Positions 1-20,589 are shown, numbered from the stretch's first letter. The stretch: DNA of 64,000 nt from Eulemur rufifrons (GCF_041146395.1 NC_090989.1:283184343-283248342), one strand, 5' to 3'. The notes: a model not told the origin generated them from the letters alone. Made by a program: numbers and translations.

Positions 1-169
1 TGGTGGTCCCCAGGATTGAGCTCTGGCCTAGGAGGCCGGAACCCTCCCTTCCCCCTTGGACTCTGCCCACCTCATGTGCCCCGGGCCAGTGCTTGCCTCG
101 CTCCTGGCCTCAGTTTCCCTACTGTACCAGGAGGGGTCGGACACGGAACTGCGTAAGCGAGCGCTGAGC

Positions 170-760
170 GTGGACGCGGCGCCGGGCGCCCTCCCCGCTG
201 GGTGGGGTGTGGGCGGGGGCGTGCGGTCCTCCCTCCACCCCCAACGGCGGGAGGGCGCCCGGGGCCGGGCGGGGCACTCACCTGGCAATCTACCATCATC
301 CTCAGCCTTGGCAGCGCATCGCCAGCCCCAGGGCGGGGCCCGGGGCTCGCAGTGGCCGCTCGCCTCGGCCCGCGCGCGGCGCAGGGGGGCGCCCGGCTGC
401 GGGGCTCATGGCGCGGCCTCCGGTCCCCGCCGGGCCCGGGGCTCCGCGGCCCGCGCCGCCGCCGCCCGCGCCGCTCCCATTGTCTGCGCCGCCCCGCCGG
501 CCGCTCGGGCCCGCCGCTCGGTTCCGCCCCGGCTCCCGGGGCTCGGGCCGGGGGGCGGGGACAGCCGCGACCCCGCCCCAGCCCGCCCGCAGGTGTGAGG
601 GGCGGGCCCGCCACGCGAGCTCGGGGGCGCGCTCGAGCCTCCCTCCCGGACGCGAGCGGACCCCGCGGGCCTTCAGTTCACGGCCGGGCGCGCACACGGG
701 GCCTGCGCGGAACCGCGAGCAGCGCGTGCACGTGACCCGTCTCGCCGCGCTCACGCACTA
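170..760 (-). promoter_or_regulatory. RALGDS: CpG island, RALGDS alternative promoter
   Basis: Very GC- and CpG-rich block, unlike the sequence on either side, with several GC-box-like motifs. It surrounds a short coding exon that matches the start of a known RALGDS isoform, so it is read as that isoform's promoter and first exon, transcribed leftward. In human 9q34.2 the RALGDS 5' end lies just downstream of GBGT1, which is the arrangement here. The exact transcription start cannot be seen. Nearly all the reading frames open in this block are a by-product of high GC content. Confidence 0.75.
282..299 (-). CDS. RALGDS: RALGDS alternative first coding exon (partial gene)
   Basis: On the minus strand the exon reads MMVDCQ and is followed directly by a consensus donor, GTGAGTG (bases 281 down to 275). 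From memory of the family, one human RALGDS isoform starts with MMVDCQ and is then spliced to the exon encoding SSTQEIGEEL. RALGDS is a guanine-nucleotide exchange factor for the Ras-like GTPases RalA and RalB. It has an N-terminal REM domain, a CDC25 catalytic domain and a C-terminal Ras-association domain, which lets active Ras switch on Ral. Only these six codons are in the window; the remaining exons would lie left of base 1. The exon is far too short to find by length, so the call rests on the exact hexapeptide, the donor, the CpG island and the neighbouring GBGT1. Confidence 0.75.
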
Positions 761-984
761 AGTGCTCTGCGCGGACGATCTCACGTGTCCCTCCGCCTCA
801 GCCTCCTGCTCTGTCCTCCCCACCCGCCTAGGACCTAGAGCCACCCTCACTCCAGCTAGGCGTGGGCTGCTGGGCTGCGAGGGCGTGAAGAGCCTGGAGA
901 CGTGGGCGTCACCAAATATATACCGTCGTCCTGTCGCCTAGGTACCCCCATGCCACCTGCAGGACTTGGGTGGACGGCTGGAGT

Positions 985-1415
985 CAGGGAACATGGGGCG
1001 ACAGCAGACATGAGCCTGGGTAGGGAGGTCAGGTCGCCCCTCCCCTCCTCCTCCCCAGCCCCCTCCTTGTCTTCCACAAGGCCCAGCCTGTCCCTGGCTG
1101 ACCCCCTGGCTGGTGTAGGACCCCCAGGCTCCCTGTGGCCCCACAACAGGGGCTGAGCCAGTGTTGGGTGGTCGCTGTTATTAGCGAGCCCCCTGCCCTC
1201 AGGGATTTTGCCCCATTTTATGCCTGAGCAGAGGCACCGTGCCCCAGGCCACAGGGCTCCAAGTGACCAAGTGACCCCGACCGTGGGTGGGTCCCCAGCA
1301 TCACTGCTCTTCCTGTCACACATCCTGGCGCTGGGCATAAGAGGCCTCCTCCTGTCTTGGGGCCTCCCCAGCCCGGGGACCCCCTGAGTCCAGCACTTTA
1401 GGCGCCTTCATCTCC
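985..1415 (+). repeat. Segmental duplication, direct arm, copy 1
   Basis: Near-identical to 20903-21333 in the same orientation. Long runs match with only scattered substitutions, for example the stretches beginning CAGCAGACATGAGCCTGGG. It lies between the RALGDS CpG island and the 3' end of GBGT1. No gene is visible in it. Confidence 0.9.
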
Positions 1416-1485
1416 CTGCTGGGACAGTCCTGCCCGTGACCCCCTGCCTCCTTGCCTGTCCAGAGGCCCTCCTTAGTGCGCACCT

Positions 1486-1762
1486 CACACCCCAACTCCA
1501 GCCTCCTGGAGCTGTCCTTCCAGCACCCCACCAAGCCCTTGCCCCTCAGAGCCCCCTGCAGCAATGCCCCTCCCCGCACCCCCTCCACAGATTCACCTTC
1601 AGGGCTGGGCTCAGAGGCCACTTCCTTGGGGTTCCTGCACAAAGCACAGCTTTTGGGTCAAAAGCAGCTTTTGTGACCTGGGTTCAAACCCACAGCTGGG
1701 CCACGTCACAGGCAAGCTCATGTGATGACATGTCAGAGCCTCAGTGCCCTCAGTTGAAAATG
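1486..1762 (+). repeat. Segmental duplication, arm inverted in copy 2
   Basis: The reverse complement of this segment is found at 21379-21655, right beside the direct arm. Its right part (about 1660-1762) looks like a MIR element. In this copy both arms have one orientation; in the other copy this arm is flipped. Confidence 0.85.
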
Positions 1763-2740
1763 GGTCAGCAACTGCAACCCCTCGAGGGTATACTGGGGAG
1801 GAGGCCAGAGAAACCTCCTCTTCTGCCAGGCTGAGGCTGCCCAGGCCTCAGGGCCACTTCCTTGGTCTGCACATCCAGGGGCCTGTCTGCTCTAAATGGA
1901 AGCTTCCTGAAGGCAGGGCTGGCTGCTTCATTACAGAACCCTCCTTCCACAGGGGCAGGCCCAGAGGGCCTTGGGCAGTTGCTCCCTCCTGGGGACACAG
2001 AGGCCATGGGGCCTTTCTTGCCCCTTTGCCCAGGAAGCACCTGCAGTCCTCTCCAGCCCAGTCTGTCTCCTCCAACTGGTCACATTCTTGGGATCTGTCC
2101 CTTCTCACTGGCCAAATCACAGGTTGCAGGAATAGTGGACTCAGGGCCGGCCCTAGCTTTGCTAGGGGGGCCAGGTGGGTGTCTACCCATTCTGGTGCAA
2201 CCACAGAGTACACTCCAACCTACCCTGGGTCCCTTCCTTCCATGGAAAAGACTCTGTTGCCTCCAGGGGAGTGGGCACCCCTGCATGGCCAGGCAGACAG
2301 AACCACCATGGGCCTCCGAGTCCCTCTGGGTCCAGGCTGGAGAAGCCACCCTCGCAGGCCCTCTAGTCCTGGCCCGCACCACGGCCTCAGAGCCCCACAC
2401 CAAGAGGCCTTGCAGGGCTGGGGCGACACTCGATATGGGGAGGCAGACAGACACATCCCCCGTGTGCTTGGGGCCTAAGTGCCCACGGGGCTCCCCAGGC
2501 CCTGCTTCCCTCCACTCAGGCGGGGGTGCGGCAAATCCGTCAGCATGACCCCACTTCACCCAGGCTCCCTGAAGAATCGGAATGAACCCTGTCTGCTGCA
2601 GTGGCCAGCTTTAGCCCGGATTTTCTAGAGTAACTGCGCACTCCCACCCCGCTTGGTTGTTTGAAATCCAGTCTGCCTGTATCCCCCGTGCCCGGCAGAA
2701 GACACTCAGATGTGCTGGTAACAAAACCCTGGTTAGGGCC
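1763..2740. other. Intergenic stretch, no gene seen
   Basis: Moderately GC-rich unique-looking sequence between the RALGDS promoter region and the likely poly(A) site of GBGT1. The frames open here show no domain, no splice-site pattern and no similarity that I recognise. Confidence 0.6.
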
Positions 2741-3344
2741 TGACATGCCACCTTTATTAAAGAAAACTGCTCCAAACCCTCTTACAAAGGAGGCAGCTCG
2801 TCCCAGAGAGTGCGCTCACCTTGGCTTGCGGGGAACCAGAGGGAGTCTGGACCAGCTCACTTCAAAGGCTGGCTCAGGGGTCCTGAGTGAGGACCACTGG
2901 GGGACAGCATAGTACCTGAGACCCCTGCAGCCAGACAAAAGGGGCCCGGGGCGCCTACCCACCAGGGCGTTAGAAGTGCAACTTAAAGGGTGCTACGCAG
3001 CAAAAGGGCGTGCACCACTCTGAATGGGCTGAGACTGCAGAGCCTGCCCCGGCAGGACGAAGACACGCTGGCAGGACCCGCAAGGCCTGCCCAGGCCCGC
3101 CCTGGTAACCTCCAGTCTCCCCTCCTGTCTGCTTTTATGCTGCATTACTGTGTGATTTCCTCGTGTGTGTGCGCCGCCCTTTACAGTGTACGGTGGCCTT
3201 TCCACACCCATTTTCCATCAGGTCCTCCTTACAGACCGAGTGGGCAGGACAGGGCTGGGCTCCGAGTAAGGCTTGGCGAACTGAAGCACTGGGGAGCTGG
3301 CCGCGGGGCTGTGGGTCCCCATCCCCGGTAGCCTGGCTCCACTG
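2740..3344 (-). other. GBGT1: Probable GBGT1 3' untranslated region
   Basis: Runs from just past the TGA at 3345-3347 to the AATAAA at 2753-2758, with no further coding similarity. The extent is inferred from the poly(A) signal only. Confidence 0.5.
2753..2758 (-). terminator. GBGT1: AATAAA poly(A) signal, likely GBGT1 3' end
   Basis: AATAAA on the minus strand, about 590 bases past the GBGT1 stop codon. It is the first canonical signal seen downstream of the gene, which would put the mRNA end near 2735. Sequence alone cannot show that it is used. Confidence 0.55.
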
Positions 3345-10328
<6,984 letters not shown>

Positions 10329-10879
10329 TGCTGAGGGTGCACCTGAGCGTGGGCACCTGCAGCGACTCTGCAGGCCTGGGCCAATCAGGCTCTCCCCTCC
10401 CAGGGCTGTCAGGCTCTGAGCCTGCGTCTCTGAGGTCCTCTGAGGTCCGGGGAACACCTGCAAAGGAATGCGTTTATCCGGGGCAGTGGCCCCACTCCTG
10501 CAGCCCTGGCCTCCCCTCAGTTGCCCACGGGATAATGTGGATCCAAGGTCTTTCTCAGTCCAGCTGGACCTCAGGTGCAGCTCTGGGAGGCAGAAGGGTG
10601 GCAGTGGCTCAGTGCTCTGCTGGAGCTTCCAGCTGTCCTTTTTGGGAGAGGGGCTGGGGCGCACTTCGCCCAGGCCAGCCCAGGGCTGAACAGCAGCAGG
10701 AGGGCAGGGTGCATGGGCAGGGCTTACAGGAGGATTTCCCTGGGCCACAGCAAGAACGCCAGACGTCAAGTCCGGAGGCACAGCCGGGACACACCCAGTC
10801 CCGCCGGGGCTCCCGTAGGGAAAGAGGGGGCAGCAGTACACTCTTCCGGGGGGCGGGGCCTGGCTTCTCGGGGACGGCG

Positions 10880-10975
10880 GGAACGCGCTTCAACACTCCC
10901 TGGCTCAGTGACCTTGGGCCAGTCATAATCCCCTTTCCCTCAGCCTCCCTGTTCTCGACTAAGGGGGCTGGAGTC
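10880..10975 (+). repeat. MIR SINE fragment
   Basis: CTCAGTGACCTTGGGCCAGTC and CCTCAGCCTCCCTGTTCTC match MIR order. Confidence 0.5.
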
Positions 10976-11179
10976 GGGTGGGGGAACAGCACGCACTGCC
11001 CATGAGGATGACGCGCGCGAATGGCTGTAAAGCGCTTGGCACAGTGCCCGGGCCCCAGTGACCGCGGGCCCCCAGCAGTCCTGCCGGACTAGAGAAAGAC
11101 CTGAGGCCAGGGTCCTGTAGGTAAGGCCCCTGCTCGCCCGGGAGTCTCTGGCAAGCCAGCTCCCTCTCGAGCCTCAGTT

Positions 11180-11790
11180 TCCCCATCTGGGCCCCATCAG
11201 CCCCAGCCTCCTGCGGGGCTCGGGCTGCTGGGGCCGCTCGACGGAAGCCGAGTCCAGGCCCGAGCCCCGCCCACCCCAGCCTGCAGAGGAGACCCGGGAG
11301 CCTGGGGCGGGGACCCGCTCCGCCTGGGCTCGCGCCGTTTCTCCCGCGCGCGGGCGGGCGCGGGGTGGGGCGTGGTGCAGACTCACTCCCTGCGGCCCGG
11401 CCGACCTTAGGACGGATGGAGGGGCGCACCTCGGCCCGGAAGCAGGGGCTCGGCTCGCCTGGGTCTCCCCAGTACCCGGCAGGAGCGTGGAGCAGGTAGG
11501 CAGCCGGCAGGCGGGCGCAGGAAGTCAGTTGGGAAAAGGCGCGGTGCGCCCCGCCCGCCGGCCGCCCCGCCTCAGGCCCGCCCGCGGCCCCGCTCGGCTC
11601 CGCGCACAGCTCGAGGACCAGCCCACGGCCCCGGCCCCGCCCACAGCCATGGCCCCGCCCACAGCCACGGCCCCGCCCACAGGCCGCGGACCCGTCCCGG
11701 GGGCCGAGCGCCTGAACCCGGGCTCGGGCCTCTGCTGCTGCCTGGACTGGGCCCGCGGTGCCGACCCAGTTCAGAGTCAAGAAGCGCGGG
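11180..11790 (-). promoter_or_regulatory. GBGT1: CpG island, likely GBGT1 promoter and noncoding first exon
   Basis: A second strong CpG island, about 0.9 kb upstream of the GBGT1 start codon on the minus strand. The human gene has a noncoding first exon, so transcription probably starts here. Several candidate donors exist; I cannot choose one. It holds a triple GC-box repeat. No credible protein is encoded. Confidence 0.7.
11633..11686. repeat. Three tandem 18-bp GC-box units in the GBGT1 CpG island
   Basis: Unit GGCCCCGCCCACAGCCAY occurs three times in a row (11633-11650, 11651-11668, 11669-11686; the third has a different end). Each unit carries a CCCCGCCC box of the Sp1/KLF type, so the array may act as a promoter element. 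Confidence 0.8.
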
Positions 11791-11799
11791 TCCGAGGGT

Positions 11800-13220
11800 C
11801 CTGAGCGGGGTGCGCACAGACAAGTGAGAGAAACTGTAAGGGGAAAACACTACTGTGTTTAGAAGAGGCTAGAAGCAGCCGCGGAGAGGAAGAACAAGCT
11901 GGACGTCGCACCTACTGTGGCGTTTGTGATTGGTCCTCCTTGCTCCGAGCCTCTGAGCCTCCGGGCCAGGCACCTCTGCTGGCTAGGCCACCAAGAGCCA
12001 GGGGCTCCCCCTCTGTAAAATCGGGTTGGCCATACTTTCCTCCCACGGCGGGAGGGGCAGCCTGGGCCCTTCCACTACGGGCTGCCCCTGTTCACCCTGG
12101 GGACCACCCTAGGGACCACCCTGGGGACTCGGGCACCCTGAGAGGGACCCTCCTACAGCTCACTAGCAGTCTGCCAAGCCCAGGGGGTGGAGGGTTCCCT
12201 GGCAGAGGCCGCTGCTAGGCAGGGTGAAGGAGGGGAGGGCTGGGGGGAGAGGGCAGAAGGAAGCGGCCCTAAGGGAAGGCGAGAGTAGAATGAGATCAGA
12301 GTGGCAGACCCAGTGAGACGTGGACAAGCAGGCTCAGAGACCTTAGGAGTTTGCTCAAGGTCACAGTGCAGCTTGAAGTTGGAAACCCAGGTCCGCCTGG
12401 CCCCTGGGCACAGGCCCCCAGAGCTGGTGAATGCTGGCTGAAAGGCCATGCTTCCATTTTTGTAGCTGCAAACACTGGTTCCCTGGGACCTGGTTTGGGA
12501 CCTACTGATTCATTTTCCAAACTTGGTTTATGTTTACAACGTTCCCTGGTCTGCCTGCCAGACACTGGTGCCTCCCTGGCAACTGTTCTCTAATAAGTGC
12601 TGAGCAAGACAGGATAGACCGAGCCCGATGGCCCTGCAGGCAATCCCAGGGTGCTCTGCCACCGCCACAGCCCTCTCCTGGCCCATCGCTGGCCCCCACC
12701 CCTAGGGGAGGACAAATTCAGCCTAGTGACAGCCCTGGCCTGGAAGGCGCTGGGTGAAACAGTGAGGGAAGACAAAAGAGGCCTCTATGACCTCAAAATA
12801 TCACAATCAAAAACTGGGAGGGAAAAGCAAGATAGGGGAAAGCACACTTGGTGCATTCGGACACCTTTCTCCGCGACGAGTGTGAGTGGGCTGGACTGGG
12901 AAGCTGGGCAGAGACCTGGAGTGTTTGGGGAACCAGCAGGAGGACCCACTGGGAAGGACAAATCCAACCCAAGCCCGGGGAGGGGAGCAGTTTTCCAGTT
13001 CTGTCTCTCTCTCTGTCTATGTGTGTATATATGACTTTTTAAAAACTCTTATTAGATATTATCTAAATAAATATCTTTGGAAGGTGGGTCACTGAAGTCA
13101 GGCCCTGTCCTCCCTGTTAGGCTGTGAGCTCCTAGGGCGGGATGTTGGCTGGGGCTCGCTGTTGTATGCTAGGTGCCTGCTAGATGCATGCATGCATGAA
13201 TGAATTAATGAACAAACCCA
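11800..13220. other. Upstream flank of GBGT1, no gene seen
   Basis: Unique-looking sequence becoming AT-rich near 13.0-13.1 kb. Short GGGACCACCCT repeats lie near 12100. Nothing with codon-like structure, splice pairs or known similarity was recognised. Confidence 0.55.
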
Positions 13221-13224
13221 AGAC

Positions 13225-13297
13225 TTTTTTTTTAGAGACAGGGTCTGGCTTTGTCACCCAGGCTGGAGTGCTGTGGCGCAATCATAGCTCAAAGCAG
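13225..13297 (-). mobile_element. Alu fragment
   Basis: Poly(T) followed by AGAGACAGGGTCTGGCTTTG and CACCCAGGCTGGAGTGCTG: the 3' part of an Alu on the minus strand, truncated. Confidence 0.85.
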
Positions 13298-13406
13298 TAA
13301 AATAAGAGCACCTGCCCTGGGGCTGCTGGGAGGGTTGCACTGATTCATCCGTCTATTTATCCGATAAACATCAAGTGTCCCTGCTGGTGTGGAGGCAACC
13401 CGAGCA

Positions 13407-13830
13407 GGGGTTAAATGAGGGAACGTGGGTCTCAGGCATGTGGTCCCAGCTCACTGGGAGCAGCTGCCGGGATCTGCAGGTCGCACACAAGTCCTTGTCC
13501 ACCAGCTTAGGATCAGCCTGGGTGGGGCCTGTGGTGGAGGGGTTGTGGGATCCTGGGTCTGAACAGCCGGGCTACCCAGTATCCCTATGTGGCCATTCTC
13601 CTCACTGGTCTTCAGTTTTTCACCTGTAAAATGGGCATGTGAGGAAATTCATCCTTTGGTTCCTCCATGAAGTTGGTCTTGGTCCTCCAAGGCAGAAACA
13701 GAAGTGGCCTGTCTTCCCACTGGGAACCCTGGAGGGCTGAGCTTTGAGTTCATGAAGGGAACTGGGCAATGTCCTCCCAGGAACTGGCTAAGGTCCCCTT
13801 TCTGGTTAGTGGCAGAGCTGGGCTGGGAGT
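13407..13830 (+). repeat. Dispersed duplicated unit, copy A
   Basis: About 420 bp homologous to two tandem copies at 28980-29370 and 29371-29767. Shared markers in order: CTCAGGCATG, GTGGTGGAGGGG, GTGGGATCC, TGTAAAATGGG, GTGAGGAAATYCA. A MIR-like piece is included, but the match extends well past it. Confidence 0.85.
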
Positions 13831-15055
13831 CCTTGACAGCAAACCCAGTCCTCAGGCTCCCCACCATGCACAGACCCTCCACAATTTGGTCCCCAGCTAT
13901 GACCTCCCTCTGGGATGCCAGAGAAAGTAAGGGATGCCACGTCCCAATACGTCCGGGAGCTCTGGAGTGTGCAGGTGCAGCAGGACTCTCTGGACCTTTA
14001 ATCTCCGAGGTGGGTGGGGGAGTGTGCAGAGCTTCCCGGGCCATGGAGCTGGGTCGGGGGGCTGGGCAGGGTGGAGGCAGGCCCTGCAGCCACCTTGTGG
14101 GCCTCACCCTCCTTACCTTAGGGAGAAACTTCTGTCTGGACCAAGAGCCAGCCTTCTCCCAGGTGACAAGCAGACATCTCTGCAAAGCTCCATTTGGACC
14201 CAGATACCAATTTTAGCTCTCCTGGGCTTTGGTACCTGGGGGTGGGCAGCAACAGGGGAGTCCTAAGGACAGACTCCAAGTCTAAGCCCATCCACCCAGG
14301 CTTCTGCCCCTGATTTGCTCGGTGACCTTGGACAAAGCCTCAGTTTCCCTGCAATGAAAAGAGATAATAGCTCCCTTCAGTGCATGTCAAACTGTGCCCC
14401 TTGGAGCCCCGGGAGTGTGTGTGTGGGGGACCCTGGGGTGTTTGGGGATTGGGGGGTCTAGGCCTTATCCCAGCTTCACCCTGAACAGCTCTTTTTCTGT
14501 GTTTGACACACTGGGGTCTGAATCATGTATCATTAGAACGACGTGTAACTGCCCCCGAAACGTGAGATTTAAAGACAACAGGCTTCAGTGGGCTCTGGGC
14601 CAGCCCTGCCCCTCTGGGCCCCCTGCGCTCTGTTCCTCTTTGACCTGGTTGTTCAGGGGGTCGAGTGGGTTCACAGACCACACACCTGGCCCAGCCAGAG
14701 CCCAGCAGGATCCAGGATTCTGTCTCTAATCCAAGCCCATCGTTCTGTACTGGCTGAGGCCGGCCCAGGTGCAGGCAGCACCCACTGCGTCCCTGTCCCA
14801 GCAGGTGCCGGGCGCTGGGGAACAAATGTGCTGAGCGCTTGCTGGAACCAGGAGCTCGGCTCTGGCTCCTGGAGCAGACCGGAGAGGAGCTTCCTGGCTG
14901 TGCTGGATGCCAGACCCGGACCTCGACCCTGGGGACGCCCGGAGAAAGCGTGCTCAGCGGGCTCCCCCAAGGCCGGAATGGGCTGCACTCGTGAAACGGT
15001 GAGAGATGAAAATGCAGCCTCCTCATTAGGACAATGAAATAAGACAGTGAATTAG
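13831..15055. other. Intergenic, no gene seen
   Basis: GC-rich unique sequence with a MIR fragment around 14290-14370 (plus strand, GGTGACCTTGGACAAAGCC). Open frames here are short and unsupported. Confidence 0.5.
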
Positions 15056-15059
15056 ACAT

Positions 15060-15870
15060 AATAGCTCACCTACCCAACCTGCAGCTATTTCCCCCAAAAC
15101 CCCTTGAGTGAAAAAAACACACTTAAAGGGTTTTTTCTATTCTCTCAACAACAACAGTCAATGCAGAAGACTTCTGCGACCAAATGCGTGACAGTTTTTC
15201 CCCACACACCAAGCAGTGGACACCAGCGAAGTGTCCTCTGATTTGATTCAGTGCTGACGCTGTCCACCTGGAGATAGCCTCGGACCCCACGGGGAGAGAG
15301 CTCAGTCCCACAGGCAGCCTCCCCCACTCGGACACCAGTCACAAGTCCAGGCCGTGAACTTCTGACCGACCAGCTTCAAACTGGAGCTCCCACGACCCCA
15401 CTTTGGGTTCCATTAATTTGCTAGTGCGGCTCACAGGACTCGGGGAAACTACTTACGTTTGCTGGTTTATTATAGAGGATACTTCACAAGATGCAGATGA
15501 AGAGCTGGGGAAGGGCCTCAAAGCTTCCATGCCCTCGCTGGGCGCCGCCCTTCCGGAAGCTCCAGTATGTGTTCAGTATCTGGAAGCTCCCAAACCCTGT
15601 CCTCTTGGGCCTTCTATGGAGAATGCATCGGACAGGCATGGTTGACAACCGTGTAGAAATGTCAGTGGACAGAACAGCTGGATCTAACACTACCAGACTG
15701 AGTGGAAACCCAGCAAGGCCTGTGTGTTCAGATTCTTCTTGGCCTCTCTGAGCAGTGTCCTTCCTCCTGGGTATGGGGCAGGACCCCACGTGAAATTGTG
15801 ACCTACGGTCCGACCAGGTAAGTCAGAGAGTTTCTTTATGGCCACAGGCAGGGGAAGATTGTATTTGCAG
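15060..15870 (-). mobile_element. Probable solo LTR of an endogenous retrovirus
   Basis: Resembles a widespread mammalian LTR read on the minus strand. On plus it has GTTTGCTGGTTTATTATAGAGG, so the minus strand carries a TAATAAACC poly(A)-type signal, plus GGAAGCTCCCAAACCC and a CCTTCTATGGAG segment in the usual order. No internal viral region is attached. Subfamily not resolved. Confidence 0.6.
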
Positions 15871-15925
15871 TTTCTAAGGGCTGCCTTGGGGAGAAAAAGG
15901 AGCAGGGGAGAGAAGGGCAGGAGGT

Positions 15926-15947
15926 CAGAGAGAGAGAGAGAGAGAGA
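15926..15947. repeat. (GA)n microsatellite
   Basis: Uninterrupted GA dinucleotide run of about 22 bases. Confidence 0.9.
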
Positions 15948-15949
15948 TT

Positions 15950-17960
<2,011 letters not shown>

Positions 17961-18008
17961 GATTTATCCTTTGTTGGTTCTAGGAATGAGTATATATTTG
18001 AAATCATA

Positions 18009-18150
18009 GGCTGGGCATGGAGGCTCACACCTGTAATCGTGGCACTCTGGGAGGCCGAGGCGGGAGGATCACTTGAGCTCAGGAATTTGAGACCAGCCTG
18101 AGCAAAAGTGAGACCCTGTCTCTAAAGTAAATAATAAAATTAAAAAATAA
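18009..18150 (+). mobile_element. Free left-arm Alu monomer
   Basis: GGCTGGGCATGGAGGCTCAC to GACCCTGTCTCTAAA with an A/T-rich tail, plus strand, single arm. It lies 50 bp from a second monomer in opposite orientation, so the pair could fold as an inverted repeat in RNA. Confidence 0.85.
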
Positions 18151-18159
18151 TAAAATCAT

Positions 18160-20570
18160 GACCTATATTTTGTTAAATAGAAGATACATTTATTCTTTGT
18201 AACTTTCAATTATTTTATTTCTCAAGATGAAGTGCCAAGCAAGATTTTTCTCTGTTACTTCTTTTAAATACAAGCCTCTCTTTTAATAAAGTGGCTGACT
18301 CCTGGTGCCCTTCATCCCTGCTAACCTGTGGACCACCCCCTTTTAAGGCACAGAGTGGACCTGAGCCTCCTGTGGGCAGGACAGTCAGGCCAGGCTTGCT
18401 GAGGAAGCTACAGTGCTGGGCACATGGCAGGGACCAGTGGATATTTGCTGAGTACGTGAACAAATGAGTGAGTGAATGAATGAATGGGGAGCTGGGGAGG
18501 TCTGGGGCTGACAGAAATCCCCGGACACTGGTCCAGACAGGTGTCCAGGACGGAGGAGGGGCCTGCTGGGGCAGGCGGGTGGCGGTATAGTCAGAGGCCT
18601 GGCCTCCCCTTCCCTGCCCTCCTGGCTCCCCTGGGGGTCCCCCAGAGGCCGGCCCCACACGGGACAGAGATGGGCGGGGCTGGTTAGAAGGGATCCTCAC
18701 GGGGCTGGCTGGGCCCCCAGCCCCAGTTCTCTGTTTCCTTTCCTCCTGCAGGTGAAGTCCCAGATCTTAGCTCTCTAACGGGAACCATGGAGACTTTTGG
18801 GAGCCCAGGCTCTGCCCAGCCCCACCCAACCCCAGATGCCCCCACCACGGAGACAGGAGCCCCCTCCTGACCCAAAGCCCACTCTCCTCTTCTGGTCGCA
18901 GGCCTCATAGGCTGGAAGAACCCACACCTGGAGTGGCCAGGAGGATGGCACATCCAGGGCCACTGCCTGCCAGGTGTCTAGTGGGCCTGGCCAACCCCCC
19001 ACTGGACTGAAGCCAGGAGGGTGGGGATTTTTGTCTGTTCCCTGAGTTAGCTAAGTGCCTGCACACAGTAGGTGCTTCATATGTTTGTTGAATGAATGGG
19101 CCCCAGCCAGCTCCTTCCCAGATATCTGTGTAGGCCTGGGCCCCTCAGCCTCCCCAGGGGGCCCTGTTCTGGTTACTCCCAGGACCTGTACAAGGACCCT
19201 CAGATGGAATCTGGAACTTGCTTTATAAATGTAAAACAGCCCTGCCACAGGCCTTGCACAATGAGGCTTGAGGCCCAGAGCTTCTTCCTGGGGGAGAGGA
19301 AAATCACACTGTGAACCACCCAGCCCCAGGCAGCCATTCCCCTGGGGAAGGCTTCCCCTGGCTCACCCCACCTGGGTTTAACGGAACCCCACCCCCCACC
19401 CCGCCAGCTCTAACCTCCCCTCATCCAGGCCGCGTGCAGACACATGCTGAATGCTAAGATGAAAGGACATCGGAGCCCCCTCCCCACCACAAAGCAGCTC
19501 ACGTTGTGCAGACCGTTGCTAGCAAGGGGTGGTACTCGCTGGGCGGAGGCAGGGGACCCCACGGCGACCCTGGGGCTCTCCCCTGGCTCCAGCTGCTCCA
19601 CGGAGCACAACGGGCACTGCCGCCCCTGGTGGCCAGGGCTAGCACTGCAGCCCCAGACAGGAAACAAAACAAAACACACACCTGTGGTGGGTCCTCAGGG
19701 CAGTGGGGCTCCCACTGGCAAAGAGCGGGACCAGCAGGCTCCAGGAGTGAGTCAAGGAACGTCAGAAGCCTCCCTTGCTCCCCTATTTCCTTCTCATGGC
19801 TCTGGGGTGTCCAGTTCACCCATGAGGGCTCCTCACCCCAACCAGGGCAATGACCGCCACCCCACTTCACATGAGGACCCCGAGGCTCCAACAAGGACAG
19901 TCTTGTCCCTGGACCCAGAGGAGTGATTCAGTGCTCTGCCAGTCTTTGCACCACCCCAGGTCCTCCGTCCCCCAAACCCCAGGCTGCTCTCTGCTCAGAA
20001 GGAGCTCCAGGGAGGGGAAAGTCTTTTCCAAGGACCTCAGTGGGCAGTGAGTCATCGATGGAGAATCAGGCCAACACATACGTCCATGAGCCTGGGGGAC
20101 CCTTGGGGTCACCAAGGCCAAGCACCCCAATTTGCAGAGGAGGAAACAGGCCTTCTCTCCTTCAGCCCCCTCCGTGCTCAGGAGGGAAGCTCAGCCTAGT
20201 TCCCGGTGCCCAGAGTGCTGGACGCAGGACCCCCGCCCTGTCCTCTGGAAGCTGCCCTGGGGATGGCTCCCGCCCAGGCAGACCCTGGGGACCTTGGGGC
20301 TCCCCTGCCCAGCAGCCTGGCATGTCTCCCCCTCCCAGCTGTGGGTCCTGGGCACGAGGCTAGGAGACTGGGATGCCCCCACCGTGGCAGAGCTGTCTCC
20401 AGCCTCTCTCTTCTTTCCCCCTTGTCACCTCCCCACTGTCCAGTCCTCCTCTCATCGCTAGGAAGCCTGCGGTTTGTGTGCGCCTGTGCGTGCGTGGGGA
20501 TGCCCAAAGAGACCTCATCAGAGATGGTGGGCAGGGGTCCCCAGGACCTTAGGAGCTCTCATTCCCAAAG
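18160..20570. other. Intergenic, no gene seen
   Basis: GC-rich single-copy-looking sequence with small GAATGAATG runs near 18460-18485 and 19085. No exon set, domain or RNA gene recognised. Confidence 0.5.
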
Positions 20571-20589
20571 CAAACCCCACTGGAGGGCT

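Noticed and set aside
56..761. Several Ala/Arg/Pro-rich frames of 150-184 codons on both strands
   Set aside because: High CpG content suppresses stops. Only the six-codon RALGDS exon with its donor is supported.
11633..11686. Possible CRISPR-like short repeat array
   Set aside because: Three adjacent units without spacers in a mammalian CpG island; this is a tandem GC-box repeat.
10959..11780. 273-codon minus-strand frame with Gly/Arg repeats
   Set aside because: Composition artefact of the GBGT1 CpG island and the 18-bp GC-box array; it is not linked to the GBGT1 start at 10328.
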